A stretch of 64,000 nt of DNA from an uncultured Winogradskyella sp. (lineage in GTDB: Bacteria; Bacteroidota; Bacteroidia; Flavobacteriales; Flavobacteriaceae). Where the stretch lies: NCBI RefSeq assembly GCF_947498345.1, contig NZ_CANMJY010000012.1:1-64000 (forward strand). Reading direction: 5' to 3'. The notes below the pieces were generated by a model. It had not been told where the DNA came from. It ran no database searches and saw only the letters and a list, made by a program, of their open reading frames with translations. Shown here piece after piece: positions 36,878 through 44,120 of the stretch. How positions within the stretch are numbered: position 1 is the first letter of the stretch; each line of letters begins with the position of its first letter. The translations under genes and the position numbers were made by a program.

Positions 36878-38320
36878 CTATTGTGTTTTTAACCAATTAT
36901 TTGCAAAATCACACGACCTATATTCCCCATTTACTTTTATATAGGTTTCTTCAATGGTTTCCTTTTGCCATTTTTCAATAGCTTTGATTTGCTTATCTTG
37001 TAGTGCCAAATCCTTAATTTTCAGATAATCCTTAGCATAGTCTGCTTCGTGATCATCAATTCTATCAAACACCGTTAAAATTTTAAACTTAATTCGGTTA
37101 ATCCTATCTTCATCTTGTATAACCTCGCTAATTTCATTATCCTTTAATTCTTGTATTTGGGTATAGAGTTCGGTATCCATTCTAGCCAATTCAAAATTAA
37201 AATCTTGAGTAGTAGGGTTTGTGAGTTTACCACCTTCAAATTTGGTTTCTTTTTCATCACTTACCTCTCTGGCAGCTTCAGCAAAACTTATCTTTCCTTG
37301 TACAATTTTTTGTCTTACGTCGTCAATTTCATCTTTAGCCTTCTGTATAGCAGATTGGGATAGCTGAGGGCGTAATAAAATGTGTCTTACTTCATATTCT
37401 TGCCCTCTAATTTTTTCGAGATAAATAATATGATAACCAAAATCTGTTTCAAAAGGTTCTGAGATTTCACCTTCTTCTAGATTAAAAGCCACATCTCTAA
37501 ACTCCTTTACCATTCGAGGACGTTTTCTGTTCATAGTAGGTAATAAACCTCCATTATTCTTTGAACCTCCATCCTCAGAGTAAAGCAATGCCTTAGAAGC
37601 AAAATTAGCACCATTTTCCTCCACATCTTTCTTGAAGCCATTGAGTCTATCAACAACAGCTTGTTTTGCATCTTCTGTAACCTCAGGAATAACAACAATT
37701 TGTGCTACCTTTAATTCTGTACCAAATGTTGGTCTTTCGTCTTTAGGAATGTCATTAAAAAATGTTCTCACCTCTTCGGGTGTAACTTCAATATCCTGAA
37801 TTACTTTTTTTCGCATTTCCTGAGATAAGTAAGTACTTTTATTAATCTCAAACATTTCGTCTCTTAAAGCCTGTTCTGATTCTTTTTTATAGAACTTTAA
37901 CAAGCCTTGCATATCCCCATTGGTTTGTGCCAAAATTCCTTGTATCTGTTGTTCTACCAGAGATTGAATATATAACTCATTGACAAGTACACTATCTTGT
38001 ATGGCTTGGTGTGCATAGAGTTTATTTTCTAATAAACTTCCAAAAAGTTCGCATCTGGTAACACCAGATAAATCTGCGCCTTGTGCTTCTAATTGTGCAA
38101 TTTCGCGATCGAGGTCTGACTCTAATACAATAAATTCACCAACAACAGCTGCAACACCATCTGCTTTAATTCTTGTAGGGTTAACAACGCTATCTTTCTT
38201 TTTTAATGTTGGTTCTTCATCTGGAATAATTTCTTGTGCATGTAATGCACCAAATAAGAAAAAACAGTAAAGACATACTGCTTTAATTATATATTTGAAA
38301 TTGATTGTTTTTAATGGCAT
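36878..38320 (-). CDS. SurA-like peptidyl-prolyl isomerase
   Basis: A 480-aa periplasmic chaperone. It has a signal peptide (ending LHAQ), an N-terminal SurA-type domain (about 35-165), and two parvulin-like domains (about 170-280, ending FGYHIIYLEK; and about 285-395, EVRHILLRP). It assists folding of outer-membrane proteins. The ATG at 38320 (MPLKTINFKY) gives a good signal peptide; an ATG at 38335 is an alternative. The 5' end overlaps the upstream gene by 38 bases, so translation is probably coupled. Confidence 0.9.
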   Translation of the reverse strand: MPLKTINFKYIIKAVCLYCFFLFGALHAQEIIPDEEPTLKKKDSVVNPTRIKADGVAAVVGEFIVLESDLDREIAQLEAQGADLSGVTRCELFGSLLENKLYAHQAIQDSVLVNELYIQSLVEQQIQGILAQTNGDMQGLLKFYKKESEQALRDEMFEINKSTYLSQEMRKKVIQDIEVTPEEVRTFFNDIPKDERPTFGTELKVAQIVVIPEVTEDAKQAVVDRLNGFKKDVEENGANFASKALLYSEDGGSKNNGGLLPTMNRKRPRMVKEFRDVAFNLEEGEISEPFETDFGYHIIYLEKIRGQEYEVRHILLRPQLSQSAIQKAKDEIDDVRQKIVQGKISFAEAAREVSDEKETKFEGGKLTNPTTQDFNFELARMDTELYTQIQELKDNEISEVIQDEDRINRIKFKILTVFDRIDDHEADYAKDYLKIKDLALQDKQIKAIEKWQKETIEETYIKVNGEYRSCDFANNWLKTQ

Positions 38321-39140
38321 CTTTTGTAATATCATTTTCGAGTTGCTTGATAAGCTCTAACTTTCGCTTGTTTATAACAATTTGTTTTATTGAAGGTTTA
38401 ACGTACTCTAAAGGTGCATAATCGTTCTGTAGCCGTACGTCATTAACTTGCATCAAATATAGGTTTAATGAATCTTTGAGTTGTAAAAAATTAGTTTTTT
38501 TTAACAGTTGATTTTTGTTTTCGGGATTTACCACAGGTATTTTCTCAGCAATCTGACTAAATTTTACCCATAACGAGTCGTTTAAGGAATATGATTTAAA
38601 CTGAACCGAAATAGAATCCAGATATTTTTTATCATTAACGTTAAAACGTCGAAACCTTGTCTTTATACTATCAAAATCTATAGTGTTTATAGGTAAACCC
38701 ACATATCTAAATTGCAACAATTCATCATTTAATTTAAAAGATTCTTTATTCGCTTCATAAAATACCATGGCTTCATCGAGTTGCACAATGGTATCTATTT
38801 TTTTCTTTACCAAAGCTTCTAAATAAGCTTTGGTGTATAAATCATTTTTATACTGATCTACCAGTTTAGAAAATTCGCTTTGTTTATCCTCGGATAGGTT
38901 TAGTAATGCTCCATCCATAAGCAACAATTGACGTGCCCAACGGTTAATAAATCCATTAACCATAAGTGTACTATCTTCCACACTAGCTCCTTCTGGCACA
39001 ATACCTTCAATATCCTCTTTATAAAGATACGATTCATTTACTCTCGCAATAGGCTGGCGATTATCTGTTTTTTTAAAGAAATCGCAACTTGCAAACAGTA
39101 TGCATATGGCTAATATATAGAAGTTATTTTTCAAACACAC
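38283..39140 (-). CDS. SurA-N-like lipoprotein without a parvulin domain
   Basis: A 285-aa lipoprotein (NNFYILAICILFASC, Cys about 19). It follows the helical SurA N-terminal pattern (IARVNESYLYKEDI and FINRWARQLLLMDGA) and ends in a helix (NKRKLELIKQLENDI) that, as in SurA, would pack against the N-domain. No parvulin signature is seen, so a pure chaperone or partner role is likely. The start is a GTG at 39140 that overlaps the TAG of the upstream gene (TAGTG); a TTG two codons later is an alternative. Confidence 0.78.
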   Translation of the reverse strand: MCLKNNFYILAICILFASCDFFKKTDNRQPIARVNESYLYKEDIEGIVPEGASVEDSTLMVNGFINRWARQLLLMDGALLNLSEDKQSEFSKLVDQYKNDLYTKAYLEALVKKKIDTIVQLDEAMVFYEANKESFKLNDELLQFRYVGLPINTIDFDSIKTRFRRFNVNDKKYLDSISVQFKSYSLNDSLWVKFSQIAEKIPVVNPENKNQLLKKTNFLQLKDSLNLYLMQVNDVRLQNDYAPLEYVKPSIKQIVINKRKLELIKQLENDITKDAIKNNQFQIYN

Positions 39141-41074
39141 TATTGATTTTTAATCTTAAGCTTAACAGCTTCCAAGGCCTGATCATTAACTTCGATTTTA
39201 AATCGCTTATAGAGATTATCAATCCAATTTGCTTCAATCTCGGCTTGGTAATCATTGATAACGTTGCCTTTAGCTTCTTCTAAAGTTTTAATCCCAGAAG
39301 GTATTACCTTCTTAACATCTATAACATGAAACGCATCGTTGTGTTTGTATATTTTAGAAACCCCTTCTTTCATTTCAAAATCTGATGGTAATTTTTTATC
39401 TGTAATAGAAAAGGTATCTTTTGTGAAAATAACGTTTTTCTCAACATCTGTATTTAAAGCCTCTTCTATGTCTTTTTCAGATTTAGTACGATTCATCATT
39501 TTTAAAACCCTGGTAATGATTTTCTCACTAGCTGAAGATGCAATAACAACTTCAACACGATCATTCCATTTATAATTTTCTTTATGTGTTTCGTAATAGT
39601 TCTCTAATCCCACTGAATCCTTAGAAGCTTTGTTCCAGACTTCTTTTTCCATAAGATCAAATAAGAGCAGCCCATCTCTATATTCTTTTAAGATATTTGC
39701 AAAATCCTTATTTTCTAATTCTAAATTATCTTCTCTGTATTGCAGTATAGATTTTTCAAAAAATCGTTCAAATTCCTTTTCTACAAGAACATCAAAAGGA
39801 ATAACTTTACCTGCATATAGTCGCTGTGAAGACACGAGGTGTGTACCTAATTCGTTATAGGTGTATTTTCTGTTATTTATAGAAAATAGAGTTTTGCTTT
39901 TTTCAAAAGTCTCTGGTAATCTCCATGCTCTCTTAAAATATGTACTGGATAATATCGATTCAAAATAGGCTTTAGCTTTTGTATTGTAAGATATTTGATA
40001 ACGTGATTTAAGTTCGTTCACCATTGCAGCATTGATTAACTTAGATCTGGTGTCTCGTTTTACTTTAGATTCTAATGTTGGTCTTAAATCTTCAAAAGAT
40101 TGTATAGGTTTTAGCTTAATACGCTTAACAATATGCCATCCATAGGCAGTTTTAAATGGTTTGCTCACAGCTCCGTCTACTTTTAAGGCAAAGGCTTCAT
40201 CTTCAAATTTAACAGAACTTAATTGACCACTTTTAAAAGGCACTAATTCCCCTCCTTTAGTAGCAGAACTTTTGTCATCAGAGAATTGCTTGGCCAAAGA
40301 CTCAAACTTTTCTCCTTGCTGTAACTTTTTATAAATATCGTTAATTCGCTTTTCTGGGTCAAGGACTGAATCTTTTTGTTCTAATGCTACCATAATATGT
40401 GCGGCTGTCATTGTACCTCTCGACGCTCTTTTTTCATCTACCATAACAACATGGTAGCCGAATTGGGTTCTAAAAGGCATAGAAATTTCACCTTCTGGCG
40501 TATTATATGCAGCAGTTTCAAAACTATAAACCATTTTAAAAGCCGAGAAATAGCCCAAATCTTCCAAAAATATAGTTGTGCCATTATGCATTTCTTTTTT
40601 TACGGCATCAAAACCTTCTTTTAATGCGCGTTCTCTCAATTTTAAAACTTCGTTATAGGTTTTTAGAGTGTCCTTAGCATTTTCATCTAATCTTACCAAT
40701 ATGTGAGTGGCATTAATATCTATTTTACTACGCTCGTATGCTTCTTTTATTAAGTCGTCTGTAACTTTGTTTTCTGAAATGTAATTTTTCGTTAACTGTT
40801 TTTTATACCTTAAAAACTCACGTTGGTAGTTTCTGTCCTCATTTAATTTTAAGCGCTTTGCTTCTCTAAGTTTTAATTGATATTCCGTAAACAACTTTAG
40901 GTAACCATCGATATCCTTTTGACTTTCGTCCTTTACTAAATCCAGATTTTTGTTATAAACTCTTAAAAATTCTGAAGTCATAATTTGCTCGTTATCAACC
41001 GTAAGAAGCACCTCATCTTTTTCCTGACCAAAAGAGATGTTAAATGCTATTAGTAATATAAATAAGCTTTTCAT
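39140..41074 (-). CDS. Periplasmic peptidyl-prolyl isomerase with tandem parvulin domains
   Basis: A 644-aa protein with a signal peptide (MKSLFILLIAFNISFG), an N-terminal helical domain (about 20-115), and two parvulin domains (INATHILVRL... about 120-225, ending FGYHVVMVDE; TAAHIMVALE... about 230-335, ending YGWHIVKRIK). A long C-terminal part (about 340-640) is without clear catalytic features. It is probably an outer-membrane protein folding factor. The ATG at 41074 gives the best signal peptide; ATGs at 41086 and 41098 are also possible. It is the first gene of the cluster downstream of a consensus promoter. Confidence 0.88.
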   Translation of the reverse strand: MKSLFILLIAFNISFGQEKDEVLLTVDNEQIMTSEFLRVYNKNLDLVKDESQKDIDGYLKLFTEYQLKLREAKRLKLNEDRNYQREFLRYKKQLTKNYISENKVTDDLIKEAYERSKIDINATHILVRLDENAKDTLKTYNEVLKLRERALKEGFDAVKKEMHNGTTIFLEDLGYFSAFKMVYSFETAAYNTPEGEISMPFRTQFGYHVVMVDEKRASRGTMTAAHIMVALEQKDSVLDPEKRINDIYKKLQQGEKFESLAKQFSDDKSSATKGGELVPFKSGQLSSVKFEDEAFALKVDGAVSKPFKTAYGWHIVKRIKLKPIQSFEDLRPTLESKVKRDTRSKLINAAMVNELKSRYQISYNTKAKAYFESILSSTYFKRAWRLPETFEKSKTLFSINNRKYTYNELGTHLVSSQRLYAGKVIPFDVLVEKEFERFFEKSILQYREDNLELENKDFANILKEYRDGLLLFDLMEKEVWNKASKDSVGLENYYETHKENYKWNDRVEVVIASSASEKIITRVLKMMNRTKSEKDIEEALNTDVEKNVIFTKDTFSITDKKLPSDFEMKEGVSKIYKHNDAFHVIDVKKVIPSGIKTLEEAKGNVINDYQAEIEANWIDNLYKRFKIEVNDQALEAVKLKIKNQ

Positions 41075-41131
41075 TTGTATGTTCATAAGGCTTCTCATTT
41101 TTAATCAATTAATATGCTTTAAAATGCACAG

Positions 41132-41161
41132 CAAAAATAAAATAAATACTACATATAACAA
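41132..41161 (-). promoter_or_regulatory. Promoter of the parvulin/SurA-moxR cluster
   Basis: On the minus strand TTG (41161-41159) is followed after exactly 19 bases by TATTTTTG (41139-41132). The distance to the start codons (41098-41074) allows a short leader. It probably drives all four genes down to 35921. Confidence 0.75.
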
Positions 41162-41301
41162 GCTATACAAAAGGTTAAATCTTTATGTATCTACTTTTGA
41201 TGAATAGCTTTCAATTATGAGAATAATTATCGTCTACTTAAGATTATTTATTGATTTATTGGGCGTTTTTTTTATATTTAAATAATTGACCTAAGCATAT
41301 A

Positions 41302-41757
41302 ATGAAATACACTACAGAAATTATTATTGAAAAACCTTTAGAGTACGTTATCAATAAGATGGACTCTACAGATAACATGAAACATTGGCAAGAAGGTTTA
41401 GTTAGTTCCGAACATATATCTGGCACACCTGGAGAGTTTGGTGCAAAAATGAAGCTGAATTATGATTTTGGAAAACGAAAAATGGAACTCATAGAAACGA
41501 TTACCAAGCAGGATTTTCCAAACGAATTCCATGCCACATACACTACAAAAGGTATGCGCAACATACAGCAAAACTATTTTAAAACTATTGAAGGAAATAA
41601 TACCAAATGGATTTGCAAAAATGAGTTTCAGCCTACCAACTTTGTAATGAATGCCATGCTGTTTTTAATGCCAAAAGCATTTAAAAAGCAAACCAAAACG
41701 TATATGACTAACTTTAAAAACTTCGCCGAAAACGGAACTTCAGTTGCTAATGCGTAA
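41302..41757 (+). CDS. SRPBCC family protein
   Basis: A 151-aa protein with the START/SRPBCC helix-grip pattern: an amphipathic start (KYTTEIIIEKPLEYVINKMDS), beta strands through the middle, and a long C-terminal helix (MLFLMPKAFKKQTKTYMTNFKNFAE). This superfamily binds hydrophobic ligands, and no ligand can be named. The next gene starts within its last codons (ATGCGTAA overlap at 41750), so the two are co-translated. Confidence 0.85.
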   Translation: MKYTTEIIIEKPLEYVINKMDSTDNMKHWQEGLVSSEHISGTPGEFGAKMKLNYDFGKRKMELIETITKQDFPNEFHATYTTKGMRNIQQNYFKTIEGNNTKWICKNEFQPTNFVMNAMLFLMPKAFKKQTKTYMTNFKNFAENGTSVANA

Positions 41758-41989
41758 ATTAAAATTGATTTGGGATTTTAGAGGTCCTGCAAGTAAACAA
41801 ACAGCTGAACATCATTTAGTCCATCTAAGAGAATATATTGAAATGAATGATTTGGACATTACTATAAGTGGTGTTGAAATACTAAGCGAAATGCATTGCC
41901 TGGCCTATTTGGTAGTTGACGAATCTAAAATGAAACCTATCAGAGATGCGCTAAAACCACATCGTGGACAAGTCTATAATGACCATTAG
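41750..41989 (+). CDS. Small conserved hypothetical protein
   Basis: A 79-aa protein (RKLKLIWDFRGPASKQTAEHH...) with a mixed alpha/beta pattern and a histidine-rich start, HHLVHLREYIEMN. No named domain is recognised. The ATG at 41750 overlaps the stop of the SRPBCC gene by 8 bases; a TTG at 41744 is less likely. Its 3' end overlaps that of convergent crtY by 4 bases. Close coupling to the SRPBCC gene suggests a shared role. Confidence 0.75.
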   Translation: MRKLKLIWDFRGPASKQTAEHHLVHLREYIEMNDLDITISGVEILSEMHCLAYLVVDESKMKPIRDALKPHRGQVYNDH

Positions 41990-43125
41990 AAGAGCCGCTT
42001 AAAAAAAGCTTGAATAAAACGCTTGGGTGGAACAGATAAAATAATTTTTAAGTCTCCTAACAAGGTAGATTCTTCGTCCAGAAATTTAAATATAGTTTTA
42101 ATATTTCCTTTTCTAAACATCGATGAAAACAGCGCAGCACCTTCTTCATTATGGTTGGCCAATACGTCTAAAAATATAAGATCGTAAAACCAGAATTTCG
42201 ACTTTTTATAAAACTTAGATAAGTCTTTTTCCTGCTTTAAAAATAACACCAAATCTTTAGTCTTTTTAGAAGTGTTATTAAATGTATACCCTGTACTTGC
42301 TTTGGTCCATGCGCCTGCTGTACCAATATGTAGAATATGTGTTGAGTTTAATTGCGAAAACTTAAAAGATGTCATAGGTATAGATCCGCTTTCTTTTTCT
42401 ATAATATCAAAATCCGATAGGCCTTTATCCTCTAGGTATTTAGATATAGCATTTTCGTAATCTGAGCGCTTTAAGTGATGTTTAGAAAACAAAGTGTACT
42501 CAAAAAGTGCCGTTTTTTTATCTATGGGCAACACATACATAAAGCGTGTATTTCCATTTTGCGGCACCGTAAAATCCATAAAAGTAGCTGTAGTCTCATC
42601 AAAAACATCTTCGTTAGTTTTAACAAACCAACCTAAAAAGTGCTGTTGCAAAACAGGATACTTTTTTTGGGACTTGTACACTTCTGGGTTGAGTATACTA
42701 CTAAATAGTTTTAAACCAAAATAACGCCCTTTATTAGTAATGACTTGTACACCATCTTTTAGCTCAGTATAGCTGTCAACAACATCTTCTAAAAACGTAA
42801 TATTCTTATTAGTGCTTATGAATTCCCAGAGTGATTTATAGAATTTATCACTACGAATCATTTTATAATGATAAGGCATAATATCTATTGTTTCGGAATA
42901 GTTGTCACTTCCAAAAAATATTTTAGGCCATGTTTTGGTCAGTAAATCATCCCATTCCCCTTCGCCTTCTTCCCAAAAGCACCAGGTTCTGTCATTACCT
43001 TTATCCTTAAGCTTATCAATAATTAAAACCTGTTTACCATCAAAAAACCCATCTTGCGATATGCGGTATGCCAGCATTAAACCTGCAGCACCTGCACCTA
43101 AAATAATATAATCGTATTTGGTCAT
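41986..43125 (-). CDS. crtY: Lycopene beta-cyclase
   Basis: An FAD-dependent enzyme that cyclises both ends of lycopene to give beta-carotene, the substrate of CrtZ. The 379-aa protein has the N-terminal dinucleotide fold YIILGAGAAGLMLAYRIS (about 5-22), NDRTWCFWEEGEGEWD (about 43-58), the membrane-association and catalytic region IGTAGAWTKASTGYTF (about 265-280), and a basic C-terminus. It is not in the crtIBZ operon but about 13 kb away. A cassette-like insertion lies in the spacer behind its start. Confidence 0.95.
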   Translation of the reverse strand: MTKYDYIILGAGAAGLMLAYRISQDGFFDGKQVLIIDKLKDKGNDRTWCFWEEGEGEWDDLLTKTWPKIFFGSDNYSETIDIMPYHYKMIRSDKFYKSLWEFISTNKNITFLEDVVDSYTELKDGVQVITNKGRYFGLKLFSSILNPEVYKSQKKYPVLQQHFLGWFVKTNEDVFDETTATFMDFTVPQNGNTRFMYVLPIDKKTALFEYTLFSKHHLKRSDYENAISKYLEDKGLSDFDIIEKESGSIPMTSFKFSQLNSTHILHIGTAGAWTKASTGYTFNNTSKKTKDLVLFLKQEKDLSKFYKKSKFWFYDLIFLDVLANHNEEGAALFSSMFRKGNIKTIFKFLDEESTLLGDLKIILSVPPKRFIQAFFKRLF

Positions 43126-43222
43126 TGACTTTATAAGAATTCAAATAGCGAAGATACAACTATTGCTTTGTTTATAAATGCTTATAAAAAGAGTTGATTA
43201 TCCATCAGCGAAAACCTAACTT

Positions 43223-43280
43223 CGCTTAACGACTTGATATAAGTCATTGAAACGGACTCATATCAACAAAGTTGGCTGTA
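43223..43280 (+). repeat. attC-like site at the left end of unit 3
   Basis: The left core CGCTTAACG (43223-43231, containing GCTTAAC = RYYYAAC) is followed by arms TTGATAT-a-AGTC (43234-43245) and GACT-c-ATATCAA (43255-43266) around a 9-base loop, then core G^TTGGCTGTA (43271-43280). The two halves pair except one opposed A/C, the geometry of a short integron attC. The left core is the reverse complement of the core right of unit 3 (GTTAAGCG, 43965-43972), not of the adjacent one, as expected after an insertion at G^TT. Confidence 0.7.
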
Positions 43281-43965
43281 ATTTAAACAAACCTCATGGT
43301 AGGATACTTAATGCGAAAGTTTCTTTTCAAAAAGTTGTCGAATGCGATAACTGACATTGAGTTGACTAAAAATGGTTTTATAATAAATGAACCTTTTGGT
43401 GCAAAACCTAAAAATATTAAATGGAATCAGATAAAATCAATAAGGTTTTCGAGTTATGACAAAGTCCTTATTGTAAAAACAGCTGAAAACGAAATCGCTC
43501 TGAATGACGACCAAATTGGCTGGTATGAATTTATCCAAAATATCCCTAAATCATTTAGGCAGTTTGACTTTAAAAAAGCTGATTTGATTATTGATTCTCT
43601 GAAATCTTGCGAAGTTTGTGGAATCATAGCTGTAAGAAGCAATATTTGTAAAGTTTGTGACTCTAAACCTTGGAATCTAAATAGTGAAAAAAGTAAAGTG
43701 GAATATTTAAAACAAAAACAACTTGAACATTTCGAATATGAAATGAAAAACAAAATAGAAATTAAGGAATTTTCAGAACCTGAACACGGATTTAAAGCTG
43801 ACAGTAACTGGAAATTGTATATATGAAAAAAAACTACAGCCAACACTATGTATAATTAATTGCTTGGTTCACTGCCGACTTACGAACATTCCTGCGGAAT
43901 ATTCTATCTGTGATTTATTTACTAAATTAGGTGCTTAACCACGCAACTAACCATACACAACAACG
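43272..43965 (+). mobile_element. Integron-cassette-like unit 3
   Basis: 694 bp from TTGGCTGTA (43272) to the G at 43965. Its start core GTTGGCTGTA is the exact reverse complement of its end core TACAGCCAAC (43835-43844). The single gene starts 24 bases in and points to the end site. The flanking cores CGCTTAAC (43223-43230) and GTTAAGCG (43965-43972) are complementary to each other, so clean removal would restore one symmetrical site. It lies between divergent crtY and the DEAD-box helicase promoter. Confidence 0.65.
43296..43826 (+). CDS. Cassette-borne small protein with a two-CxxC zinc-ribbon-like motif
   Basis: A 176-aa soluble protein. Residues about 1-85 are beta-rich (KNIKWNQIKSIRFSSYDKVLIVKTA) and could be a PH-like domain. 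Residues 105-121 contain C105xxC108 and C118xxC121, a probable zinc site. The C-terminus is a charged helix (KVEYLKQKQLEHFEYEMKNK). No family is recognised. It is the only gene of unit 3. An in-frame ATG at 43311 is an alternative start. Confidence 0.7.
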   Translation: MVGYLMRKFLFKKLSNAITDIELTKNGFIINEPFGAKPKNIKWNQIKSIRFSSYDKVLIVKTAENEIALNDDQIGWYEFIQNIPKSFRQFDFKKADLIIDSLKSCEVCGIIAVRSNICKVCDSKPWNLNSEKSKVEYLKQKQLEHFEYEMKNKIEIKEFSEPEHGFKADSNWKLYI

Positions 43966-43972
43966 TTAAGCG
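43835..43972 (+). repeat. attC-like site at the right end of unit 3 (138 bp)
   Basis: It runs from core TACAGCCAAC (43835-43844) to core CGTTAAGCG (43964-43972, containing GTTAAGC = GTTRRRY). Arms GTATAATTAATTGC (left) and GCAACTAACCATAC (right) pair at 11 of 14 positions. The tip is GAACATTCC-TGC-GGAATATTC (43884-43904), 8 of 9 paired. The interior is related to the site at 24053-24164. Confidence 0.65.
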
Positions 43973-43982
43973 CAACCAAAAA

Positions 43983-44011
43983 TTGTATATCCAATTAAAA
44001 GTCTATCTTTG
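43983..44011 (+). promoter_or_regulatory. Promoter of the DEAD-box helicase
   Basis: TTG (43983-43985) is followed after 18 bases by TATCTTTG (44004-44011). It begins 11 bases after the right core of the cassette-like site, so the unit is inserted immediately upstream of this promoter. The leader to the ATG at 44121 is about 100 bases. Confidence 0.65.
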
Positions 44012-44035
44012 CCAAAATTTCCTCAGCGCGAGGAT

Positions 44036-44087
44036 GTGTTACCAGAAGTTTAGGTTTAAGTATGTCGATACGCTTCTTATGTAACAC
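44036..44087 (+). promoter_or_regulatory. Structured 5' leader of the DEAD-box helicase
   Basis: GTGTTAC (44036-44042) pairs with GTAACAC (44081-44087), AGAAG (44044-44048) with CTTCT (44073-44077), and inside these GTAT (44060-44063) with ATAC (44068-44071). Long structured leaders are known for cold-induced RNA helicase mRNAs; such control here is inference. Confidence 0.5.
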
Positions 44088-44120
44088 TACATAAATGATA
44101 TCGAATACTTATAGAACAGA

